64,000 bases of DNA from an uncultured Alphaproteobacteria bacterium (GCA_902601455.1 CACKNC010000004.1:1-64000); one strand, 5' to 3'; counted from the first letter of the stretch, positions 17,230-23,931 are shown. Translations and numbers: made by a program. Notes: a model not told the origin generated them from the sequence alone.

Positions 17230-17384
17230 TAGATACTTGCTTGAACGAACTTCTCTAAACTTTGATGAATGATACTAGAGATTATTCTTCCCTTTTTATC
17301 AGCACACTTCTTCACTTCTTCATAAAGTTTAGGATCAATAGTGTAAGTTCTTATTATTTTGTTTTCACTTGGTCTTAATTGCAT
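17229..17384 (-). CDS. Ribbon-helix-helix (Arc/CopG-type) DNA-binding protein
   Basis: A 51-residue protein from ATG 17384, preceded by AAAGGAA as ribosome site; an in-frame ATG at 17402 would add six residues. The sequence has a short beta strand (KIIRTYTIDPKL), helix 1 (YEEVKKCADKKG) and helix 2 after RIISSIIHQSLEKFV, the pattern of RHH repressors. It is the only recognisable DNA-binding protein in the array and sits near the right end of unit 6, a natural place for a copy-control, antitoxin or excision-control protein. Confidence 0.68.
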   Translation of the reverse strand: MQLRPSENKIIRTYTIDPKLYEEVKKCADKKGRIISSIIHQSLEKFVQASI

Positions 17385-17437
17385 GGTTTGGTTTCCTTTC
17401 ATAAGTTGTTACTTATATTTATTTAATCCACCTGTTC

Positions 17438-17671
17438 TTAATTGATGTTTCTAGTAGTTTTCGCTTCGCTCAAATTGATTACTTCGTAATCAAGGTCTTC
17501 TGGAGGATTATTAATACTGAAACTTTGAACTCTGGACATACCTCTTGCTACGACAGCAAGAGGTTTTTGTCTTACCGAAATCTGAAACTTCGTTACCCTA
17601 GACTTACATTCTGATTTACAACGACACTCGGTTTTGCGGTAATGCCTAATCAGTTCTCTATAAAAACGCAT
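17438..17671 (-). CDS. 77-aa basic Cys-containing protein, unknown
   Basis: The frame starts MRFYRELIRHYRKTECRCKS and includes a CRCKSEC cluster, then RVTKFQISVRQKPLAVVARG and a C-terminal PPEDLDYEVINLSEA. GC content is clearly higher than in its neighbours, which fits a foreign origin. It lies upstream of the RHH gene on the same strand. No good ribosome site is visible and no family is recognised, so it may be a real phage- or plasmid-derived gene or a remnant. Confidence 0.42.
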   Translation of the reverse strand: MRFYRELIRHYRKTECRCKSECKSRVTKFQISVRQKPLAVVARGMSRVQSFSINNPPEDLDYEVINLSEAKTTRNIN

Positions 17672-17900
17672 GACATTAAATCCAATGTAATAGATTTAAT
17701 GTTCATTGAATGATGACAGGAAGGTCAGAGCATTCACGATTATCACTTTCGTTCATAAAAATCCCACGACCTTTTTATCAGTCGTTTCGGTTGGTCTATA
17801 TTTGTCCCAATCAAACTTGATATGTTGCAGACTTTAATAACAAGGGAGGTCGTTAAATGCCTGCATTCAATTGTATCTTAATAATTATATATAAAATTAT
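17672..17900 (-). other. Chain of tiny overlapping frames, probably mobile-element remnant
   Basis: Upstream of the 77-aa gene on the minus strand are short frames linked by ATGA overlaps: one ending FDWDKYRPTETTDKKVVGFL, then a 17-codon frame (MNESDNRECSDLPVIIQ), then an 18-codon frame. The tight packing is phage- or plasmid-like, but each piece is too short to trust. Base composition is richer in GC than the array average. I treat the stretch as decayed element DNA. Confidence 0.3.
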
Positions 17901-17949
17901 TTATAAGAGTTTGGGTCTTGCGACACATTACAAATAAGAATTAAAGTTG

Positions 17950-18180
17950 GCGCAAAGTAGTGTCTGCAAAGTGTATGCAAAAGTGTCTGCATCTTAAATT
18001 TATAAAAATAAGAGGAAGCAAAGGGAAATTATAAAAATGGGGCGTTCTGTTTCCTTATCAGTCTGCCCTATGCATTGTATTATATACATTTTTTAAAAGT
18101 GTGTGCAAAAAGTGTGTGCACTAATTCGCACTTTTTGATGAATTTGCGACCTCAGAGTATGTGCAAACTATACGAATAAG
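17950..18180 (+). repeat. Cassette junction 7 (core 18039-18050)
   Basis: The right end of unit 6 has GTGTCTGCA, GTGTATGCA and GTGTCTGCA arms (17960-17992) and an ATAAGAGGAAGCAAAGGGAA spacer. After the core come GTGTGTGCAaaaaGTGTGTGCA arms and the TTGATGAATTTGCGACCTCA block shared with junctions 1 and 5. A diverged leader (TATACGAATAAG at 18169) follows, with TATGCTATAGT downstream as a possible -10 region. Confidence 0.78.
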
Positions 18181-18205
18181 AATTTATTTATGCTATAGTT
18201 TTCAA

Positions 18206-18577
18206 ATGAAAAAATGTCCTTACTGTGCAGAAGAAATACAAGATGAAGCAGTTAAGTGTAAGCACTGTGGTGAGTTTGTTAATGAAGAGGTTGCATCAAA
18301 TGACTATCAAAAACAAAACTCGTTGCCACCTGATGTCTTGGAAAATTTAGGATGGAAAAAAATCCATAAGATCAAAAATATAGAAAATTATGGAGGTTGG
18401 TCACAAAGAACTTTTAGCGTTTTTGCTATATTAAGTATTCTAATAGGAATTTTTGGTTTAATCATTGGAATAGTAGCAATGAATAGTGACAATATAGTTA
18501 AAAAGAAACAGGGAAATATTTTGCTAGTTGTAGGATTAATAAGTATGTTTGTAGGGGCAATGTCTTTGCTTACATAG
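18206..18577 (+). CDS. Zinc-ribbon two-helix membrane protein (paralogue of 9921-10271)
   Basis: A 123-residue protein. I start at ATG 18206, where MKKCPYCAEEIQDEAVKCKH begins; the upstream ATG at 18161 falls in the junction repeat. The zinc ribbon (two CxxC pairs) is followed by a PPDV...KIKNIENYGGWS linker and two membrane helices with a basic loop, matching the gene at 9921 throughout. So the same whole gene type occurs in units 1 and 7, at opposite ends of the array. Function unknown. Confidence 0.78.
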   Translation: MKKCPYCAEEIQDEAVKCKHCGEFVNEEVASNDYQKQNSLPPDVLENLGWKKIHKIKNIENYGGWSQRTFSVFAILSILIGIFGLIIGIVAMNSDNIVKKKQGNILLVVGLISMFVGAMSLLT

Positions 18578-18595
18578 GTTTAAAAAGAAACAATT

Positions 18596-19789
18596 ATGAA
18601 AACCCTTCTCACACTCTTCGTTTTATTTTTTTCTTCACAATCATTTGCTTTTTTATTTGGAATTACATCAGTTGAAAACGCAACATGTGAAGATGTTGAA
18701 AAAGAGGCAAAAGGACAAGTTCTTAAAAATCTTTTTGGTGCAGAGTTTACTATATTACAAGTAAAAAATTCTAAAGAATTATCTCGCACTAAAGACAAAC
18801 TAATATGTTTAGGAGATTTAAAATTAGATAATGGTGTGGAGTCAAAATTAAAAATGGAAGTATATGAAGAAGATGGTCAATTATGGTTTAAATACGAACA
18901 AGAAACAGGTTATTCAATAAATAACAATACAGTTGATGAAGAATATCTAGTATCACGTTCAACTTTAAAAGAAAAAATTTTAAATTGTAAAAATATACCA
19001 AACAACAATGATAGATTACTTTGTTTTGATGAAATGAGTGAAAACATTAAAACTGCCGATGCTATTATGATTCCGAATATAGAAAAATTATTTGCAGAAA
19101 ATACTTTACAGATTGGGTATCTTGGTAAACCTTTTTATGGTTGCTTGATAGATATTAAATATAATGAAGAACAAAGAGATGCTTTAACGGATGAGATAGT
19201 CGTGCCAGGTTCAATTTATGAAGTTTCAATTGGAGATGTTGAAAACTATTTATCAGCATACATTGAAGATTTTGCTTCTTTTTCTAAAAACGATAAGAAT
19301 GCCCCAAAGATTGGAGATTGTTTCGCGTTTATTCTTGATTACCCAATAACTGACCAATACATGTGGGGTTGGGCAAATGGTTGGGGAAAGATTTATCAAG
19401 GCAATGATTTTGTTGTTGATGAAGAAGTTAACAAAATTAAACCTCTTCTTGATGAGATAAGTGTTGAAAAATTTTTAAATGATAATGTTAGTTATGGTAC
19501 AAAAAAAATAAAACTTACTGGAATTGTTACAGCAATTAACACACGTAAAAATAATTTTATATCAGAACATTTTCAGTTGCAATTATCCTCACCAAGTCAT
19601 GAAAATAATAGTGTTAATTCATATATAGTGATCGCAGTTTATTATGCTGAAAAATGGCAAAACAACGACGTGATTAAAAATAGATTAAAATCAATTCAAA
19701 TAGGAGACACTATAACCGTTAGTGGATTTTTTAGTAAAGAACTCGGTGCAACTCACGGTTTTAACGTTATAGAAATCATTGATGATTAA
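18596..19789 (+). CDS. Large secreted protein: signal-peptide module, shared domain and C-terminal region
   Basis: A 397-residue protein. Residues 1-18 are the repeated module (MKTLLTLFVLFFSSQSFA). Residues about 27-100 repeat the globular domain of the gene at 10306 (NLFGAEFTILQVKNSKE). Next comes a cysteine motif, LNCKNIPNNNDRLLCFDEM, of a kind seen in several periplasmic protein families. The last about 270 residues are acidic, with a beta-rich end (KIKLTGIVTAINT, IQIGDTITVSGFF) that suggests an OB-like fold. Second gene of unit 7. Function unknown. Confidence 0.68.
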   Translation: MKTLLTLFVLFFSSQSFAFLFGITSVENATCEDVEKEAKGQVLKNLFGAEFTILQVKNSKELSRTKDKLICLGDLKLDNGVESKLKMEVYEEDGQLWFKYEQETGYSINNNTVDEEYLVSRSTLKEKILNCKNIPNNNDRLLCFDEMSENIKTADAIMIPNIEKLFAENTLQIGYLGKPFYGCLIDIKYNEEQRDALTDEIVVPGSIYEVSIGDVENYLSAYIEDFASFSKNDKNAPKIGDCFAFILDYPITDQYMWGWANGWGKIYQGNDFVVDEEVNKIKPLLDEISVEKFLNDNVSYGTKKIKLTGIVTAINTRKNNFISEHFQLQLSSPSHENNSVNSYIVIAVYYAEKWQNNDVIKNRLKSIQIGDTITVSGFFSKELGATHGFNVIEIIDD

Positions 19790-20037
19790 GTTAAGCATTA
19801 AATTAATTGAAAAATTAATTTAGAATAAAGAAATAATTGCCAGATTTAGATCTTATTTTCATTTTTTTATACAGATATTTTAAAAAAAAATAAAATTAGA
19901 AAGTCAAATTAGTTCATTCTTATTCTCTTTGATCTATCGCCTAGAATGAAACTTCAAAGTGTGTGCAAAGTGTGTGCAATAGTGTGTGCAGATTGTTTTT
20001 CAAAAAGTGAGAGGAAATAATAACTTTTTAATTAAAA
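19790..20037 (+). repeat. Right end of unit 7, arm repeats adjoining the tmRNA
   Basis: This gap contains AT-rich sequence, then TTCTCTTTGATCTATCGCCT and three GTGTGTGCA arms (19959-19990). A GAGAGGAAATAA spacer then runs into the tmRNA core at 20038. The arms match those at the left end of the same unit (18105-18120). Confidence 0.78.
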
Positions 20038-20288
20038 GGGGCGTTCTGTTGCCCGGTGCCCCAAACCGCGCTAGCCTAGAATCTAGGCAGCGATAGCTAA
20101 TCTATTATCGTTAGCGTTTATAAAAATAACCCGATAACGGTGGTATAATGCCGAGCAAAGTCTTTATCTTTTAGTCAACGTCAAACCTATTTCGCCCCCA
20201 TATTTTTATGGTGGAGGCGCCGGGTACCGCCCCCGGGTCCGCACAACCTATTACATAAAGCATTTATCGCTATAGTTGATAAATCAAC
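20038..20288 (-). ncRNA. ssrA: Circularly permuted two-piece tmRNA
   Basis: tmRNA rescues stalled ribosomes, acting first as tRNA-Ala and then as a short message. Reading the minus strand, the acceptor piece comes first and ends CGCCTCCACCA with an encoded CCA (20209-20211). After a nine-base intervening segment (20200-20208), the coding piece begins at 20199 with GGGGGCG. GGGGGCG pairs with CGCCTCC over seven base pairs, including the G3-U pair that marks alanine acceptors. The coding piece holds the tag frame and a perfect GCCTAGA/TCTAGGC hairpin at the stop. Its 3' end GGGGC...GCCCC-TTTT serves as terminator and attachment site. A possible -10 (TATAAA, 20295-20300) lies upstream. Confidence 0.95.
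20083..20115 (-). other. tmRNA tag reading frame
   Basis: GCT AAC GAT AAT AGA TTA GCT ATC GCT GCC TAG encodes ANDNRLAIAA. With the alanine carried on the tmRNA, the full degradation tag would be AANDNRLAIAA. The AANDN start is the part contacted by SspB, and the hydrophobic AIAA end is what ClpX recognises. The tag is short for an alphaproteobacterium (Caulobacter uses AANDNFAEEFAVAA). Confidence 0.93.
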
Positions 20289-20398
20289 AATCCTTTTATA
20301 AACCAAAGTTAACAATCTAGAAAGTTTTGAATTATTAAATATAAATTTGTCTAAAAACCTGTTGTTTACATAAGGTTTTAGTGAAATAAGATTTTTTG
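20289..20398. promoter_or_regulatory. Divergent promoter region for tmRNA and folA
   Basis: This spacer separates the minus-strand tmRNA from the plus-strand folA. On the minus strand TATAAA at 20295-20300 is well placed for a start near 20288, where a small GTTGA/TCAAC hairpin begins the transcript. No clear -35 box is seen. Nothing distinctive marks the folA promoter. Confidence 0.4.
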
Positions 20399-20887
20399 AT
20401 GATTAAAGCAATAATGGCAGTAGATGATAAAGGAGGCATTAGCAAAGGTAGCAGTATGCCTTGGCCAAAGAATTCAAATGACCTTCAATGGTTTAAGAAA
20501 AATACTTTAGATCAAGTCGTTATAATGGGTAGTAAAACCTGGGAAGACCCTTTTATGCCAACACCTCTAAAAAATAGAGAGAATATTCTAATTACAACTA
20601 AAGATCATTCTTATTATCCAGGAGCAAATAAATATTTGAAAGGAGATATTGTTAAAGAAATCTTAAAATTAGAAAGCCAATATTTAGACAAAGATATTTA
20701 TATAATAGGAGGTCCAGAAATTATAATTCAAACATTCGATTTATTTAATGAGTTTTATTTAACAAGAATCTACGGTAATTTTAATTGTGATAAATTTATT
20801 GATATTAAAAAAATTGCTAATAAAATGAATTTGATAGAAAAAATTGATTGTGATGACACTTGTCATTTTGAAATTTGGAGAAAATGA
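20399..20887 (+). CDS. folA: Dihydrofolate reductase
   Basis: Reduces dihydrofolate to tetrahydrofolate, regenerating the cofactor consumed by the adjacent thymidylate synthase. The 162-residue protein shows the N-terminal strand MIKAIMAVDDKGGISKG, the MPWP segment, the VIMGSKTWE NADPH-binding region near residue 44 and IYIIGGPEII near residue 100. I start at ATG 20399, although an overlapping TTG at 20396 is possible. Its TGA overlaps the thyA ATG (ATGA), so the two are translationally coupled. Confidence 0.92.
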   Translation: MIKAIMAVDDKGGISKGSSMPWPKNSNDLQWFKKNTLDQVVIMGSKTWEDPFMPTPLKNRENILITTKDHSYYPGANKYLKGDIVKEILKLESQYLDKDIYIIGGPEIIIQTFDLFNEFYLTRIYGNFNCDKFIDIKKIANKMNLIEKIDCDDTCHFEIWRK

Positions 20888-21714
20888 AAAATTATTTAAG
20901 TGCGCTAAAATATTGTTATGAAAATGGAGATTTTGTTCAAAGTCGCGCTGGTAATGTAAAGAAAGCATTTGGTTATCAGATGCGATTTGATTTAAAAAAA
21001 GGATTTCCTGCAGTAACAACAAAAAAATTAGCATGGAAAGCAATGGTTTCTGAATTATTATGGTTCTTGGAGGGGTCTAATGACGAAAGAAGACTTGCTG
21101 AAATATTGTATGAGGATGATAGAAAAAATTTAATAGATAAAAAAACTATTTGGACTCAAAACGCTAAAGCTGATTACTGGAAGCGAAAATCAAACTTTGA
21201 GGGTGATGTAGGAAAAATATATGGAGTTCAATGGAGAGATTTTAACGGCGTTGATCAAATAGAAAATTTAATCAAAGGCTTGAAAGAAAATCCTAACAGC
21301 AGAAGACATGTTCTTACTGCTTGGAATCCTCCTGAACTTGAAGAGATGTCACTTCCTCCTTGCCATGCATTTTCTCAGTTTTACGTATCAAATAACAAAC
21401 TTAGTTGTCAATTATATCAACGATCATGTGATATGTTTTTGGGTGTTCCATTTAATATAGCTAGCTATAGTGTTTTAATTCATATTCTTGCTAAAGAATG
21501 TGGATATGAAGTTGGAGAATTTGTTCACTCTTTAGGGGATTTTCATATTTATGAAGAGCACTTTGAACAGGTAAAAATACAATTATCCAGAGAGCCAAAA
21601 AAACTGCCAATTTTAAAATTCAATAAAAAAAATATTAATGAATATAAAACGTCAGATTTTGAATTAATTGATTATGATCATCATCCTAAAATTGTGGCAC
21701 CAATGAATGTTTAA
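20884..21714 (+). CDS. thyA: Thymidylate synthase (ThyA type)
   Basis: Converts dUMP to dTMP with methylene-tetrahydrofolate, yielding dihydrofolate that FolA recycles. The 276-residue protein carries the catalytic LPPCHAFSQFYV motif (Cys near residue 160), the QRSCDMFLGVPFNIASY segment near 180, and a NSRRHVLTAWNP phosphate-binding loop. ATG 20884 overlaps the folA stop and gives the family-typical start MKNYLSALKY; a TTG at 20875 is less likely. Having ThyA plus FolA, rather than flavin-dependent ThyX, is informative for this lineage. Confidence 0.96.
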   Translation: MKNYLSALKYCYENGDFVQSRAGNVKKAFGYQMRFDLKKGFPAVTTKKLAWKAMVSELLWFLEGSNDERRLAEILYEDDRKNLIDKKTIWTQNAKADYWKRKSNFEGDVGKIYGVQWRDFNGVDQIENLIKGLKENPNSRRHVLTAWNPPELEEMSLPPCHAFSQFYVSNNKLSCQLYQRSCDMFLGVPFNIASYSVLIHILAKECGYEVGEFVHSLGDFHIYEEHFEQVKIQLSREPKKLPILKFNKKNINEYKTSDFELIDYDHHPKIVAPMNV

Positions 21715-21720
21715 TAAAAA

Positions 21721-22749
21721 CTAAAATATTGATTTAGCTATTTCTAAATATTTTTTTGCAATATCGCCTTCAGGTTTATCAATACAAGCAGGTCTACCTT
21801 CATCTGATTGAATTCTCAATTCTTTATCTATTGGAAGAGATCCAAGAAATGGAATCTGAAATTTTTCAGCTTCTTTTTTTGCACCTTCATGAGAAAAAAT
21901 ATAATGTTTTTCGTCACAATTATCACAAATAAAATAACTCATATTTTCTACTAAGCCTATTACTGGAACATCAACTCTTTTAAACATATTAATTCCTTTG
22001 CGTGCATCATTCAGTGCCACATCTTGAGGAGTTGAAACAATAATAGATCCAGATAATTTTGAACTTTGCGCAAGAGTCAACTGTGCATCTCCAGTTCCAG
22101 GGGGTAAGTCTATAATAAGGTAATCTAATTGACCCCATTCAACTCCATTAAACATTTGTTCAAGCGCTTTCATTACCATCGGTCCACGCCAGATTGTTGG
22201 AGTATCAACACTGACAAGAAAACCAATCGACATACATTTAATGCCGTAACTCTCTAAAGGAATTAATTTTTTATTTTGACTAGCTTCTGGTCTTCCAGAT
22301 ATTCCCATCATTCTTGGAACACTTGGTCCATAAATGTCGGCATCTAATATGCCAACTTTTTTTCCTAATTGACTCATTGCAACGGCTAAATTGACAGCAA
22401 AAGTTGATTTACCAACTCCTCCTTTGCCACTTGCAATAGCGATAATGTCTGTTGCATCAATTTGAAATCTACTTTCATTTTTTTCAGAGGTGCTTGTTTG
22501 ATTTTCTGAGGTGAGTGCAACATTTACTGACAAGACTCCATCTAATTTGCTAAGGCCTTCCTTGAAAATGCTTGTTAATTTTTCATATTTATCAAGATGC
22601 TGTTTAGTAACGGATAAAATTACATTAACATTGCCATTTTTTTCAACTACTTGAATATTGGAATTTTTTCGGTTGAAACTATTATTATTCTCTGGATCTT
22701 TATAATCTTTAAGAAATTCGAATATTGATGATAAAATTTTATCTGACAT
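21721..22749 (-). CDS. mrp: Iron-sulfur cluster carrier protein Mrp/ApbC (NBP35 family)
   Basis: P-loop ATPase that assembles and transfers Fe-S clusters to apoproteins. An N-terminal DUF59-like region of about 90 residues precedes the deviant Walker A motif GKGGVGKST near residue 109. Later come LIIDLPPGTGDAQL and the cluster-binding CDNC pair near residue 275. The 342-residue length is normal. It converges on thyA with six bases between them and is divergent from hflK. Confidence 0.94.
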   Translation of the reverse strand: MSDKILSSIFEFLKDYKDPENNNSFNRKNSNIQVVEKNGNVNVILSVTKQHLDKYEKLTSIFKEGLSKLDGVLSVNVALTSENQTSTSEKNESRFQIDATDIIAIASGKGGVGKSTFAVNLAVAMSQLGKKVGILDADIYGPSVPRMMGISGRPEASQNKKLIPLESYGIKCMSIGFLVSVDTPTIWRGPMVMKALEQMFNGVEWGQLDYLIIDLPPGTGDAQLTLAQSSKLSGSIIVSTPQDVALNDARKGINMFKRVDVPVIGLVENMSYFICDNCDEKHYIFSHEGAKKEAEKFQIPFLGSLPIDKELRIQSDEGRPACIDKPEGDIAKKYLEIAKSIF

Positions 22750-22833
22750 ACTTGATTTTTAATAATTTACCCAAATATAAGTTAGTAATTAGTTTAAATA
22801 ATGTTAGTAGCTTAAATCATAATATCAAACAAT

Positions 22834-23931
22834 ATGAATTGGAACAAAAACAATAACGACAACAATCCTTGGGGATCAGGTGGTAATGGAAATAACCCAT
22901 GGGGAAGTAATGGTTCTAATAATAACATGGATTTTGAAGACTCAATCAAAAAAGCTCGTGATAAATTTGGAAAATTTAAAATTGGGGGCCCTAGAAATAT
23001 TTTATTCTTATTAATAATCGCACTAATTTTATGGCTTGCAACAGGTTTTTATAGGGTTGAGCCAGATGAGCAGGGTGTAGAACTTCTATTTGGTAAGTGG
23101 AATAACAAAACCACAGAGCCTGGTTTACATTATTTCTTTCCAACTCCTATTGGTCAAACTATCACTCCTAAAGTAGAAGTTATTCGTAAAATCAATATCG
23201 GTTTTAGAAGTGCTAGTGATCTAGGCTTTTCTTCTAATACCAATGCTGAGAGAAAAGTTATTGAAGAGTCATTGATGTTAACAGGAGATCAAAATATCGC
23301 TGATGTTGCATTCACGGTCTTGTATAGAATTAAAGACGCTGGAAATTTTCTATTTAAATTAAGAAATCCTGAACTTACTGTTAAAGATATGGCAGAGAGT
23401 GTCGTTAGAGAAGTTGTGGGACAGCGCGATTTACAATTTTTATTAACTGAGGGAAGACAGGAAGTTGAGCAAGTAGTTAGAAATGGTCTTCAAGATGTTC
23501 TCGATAGTTATGAAAGCGGTGTTCTTATCCAGTCAGTTCAGCTACAAAGTGTTGAGCCACCCTCTCAAGTTATAGATGCTTTTGATGAAGTCCAAAGAGC
23601 AAGACAAGATAAAGAAAGATTAGTTAACGAAGCTAATTCATATTTAAATAGAATTGTTCCAAATGCACGTGGTGAAGCTGCCAAATTAATTGAGGGTGCA
23701 AGAGCATATAAAGAACAAGTTGTTAAACAAGCTGAAGGTGTCGCTCAAAATTTTGTAGATGTTTATAATAGTTACAAAGATAATAAAGAAGTTACTAGAC
23801 GAAGAATATATCTTGAAACATTAAGAGAGGTCCTAGAAGGCGAAAATAAAATTATTCTAGATGATGCTGGAGGTCAAGGTGTTGTTCCTTACCTACCATT
23901 AAATGAACTAAAAAAAGGAAGCAATAACTGA
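22834..23931 (+). CDS. hflK: HflK, SPFH-domain modulator of FtsH
   Basis: Inner-membrane band-7/SPFH protein that forms a cage with HflC around the FtsH protease. The 365-residue protein has a Gly/Asn-rich cytoplasmic N-terminus (about 1-45), one membrane helix (about 53-70), the SPFH domain starting FYRVEPDEQGVELLFGKW, and a long helical region ending near residue 350. It heads an operon: its stop overlaps the hflC start, followed by DUF2065 and a DegP-type protease, a common envelope-quality-control cluster in proteobacteria. Confidence 0.94.
   Translation: MNWNKNNNDNNPWGSGGNGNNPWGSNGSNNNMDFEDSIKKARDKFGKFKIGGPRNILFLLIIALILWLATGFYRVEPDEQGVELLFGKWNNKTTEPGLHYFFPTPIGQTITPKVEVIRKINIGFRSASDLGFSSNTNAERKVIEESLMLTGDQNIADVAFTVLYRIKDAGNFLFKLRNPELTVKDMAESVVREVVGQRDLQFLLTEGRQEVEQVVRNGLQDVLDSYESGVLIQSVQLQSVEPPSQVIDAFDEVQRARQDKERLVNEANSYLNRIVPNARGEAAKLIEGARAYKEQVVKQAEGVAQNFVDVYNSYKDNKEVTRRRIYLETLREVLEGENKIILDDAGGQGVVPYLPLNELKKGSNN

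Larger units (their letters stand above)
9235..20049. mobile_element. tmRNA-anchored tandem array of small integrative cassettes (seven units)
   Basis: Eight same-orientation copies of GGGGCGTTCTGT, the 3' end of the tmRNA gene read on the plus strand, divide this 10.8-kb island into units of 1700, 1279, 371, 694, 1084, 3676 and 1999 bases. Most cores have short direct repeats on one or both sides, like integrase arm sites. Cargo is small zinc-ribbon membrane proteins, secreted proteins and unknowns; no recombinase, transposase or phage structural gene is seen. tmRNA 3' ends are classic attachment sites for tyrosine-recombinase elements, so serial insertion of non-autonomous elements mobilised in trans is the best reading. 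That mechanism is inference. Confidence 0.75.

Noticed and set aside
9235-20049. CRISPR array suggested by the many regularly repeated short motifs
   Set aside because: Repeats are spaced hundreds to thousands of bases apart with genes between them, the GTGTGTGCA copies are only in twos and threes, and no cas genes or spacer-length units exist.
9235-20049. Classical integron with attC sites
   Set aside because: The repeated core matches the tmRNA 3' end and lacks the paired simple sites and imperfect palindrome of attC. No intI is present and cargo lies in both orientations.
20261-20398. A second small RNA or tRNA between tmRNA and folA
   Set aside because: Apart from a short GTTGA/TCAAC hairpin at the tmRNA 5' end, there is no cloverleaf or stable fold visible by eye.
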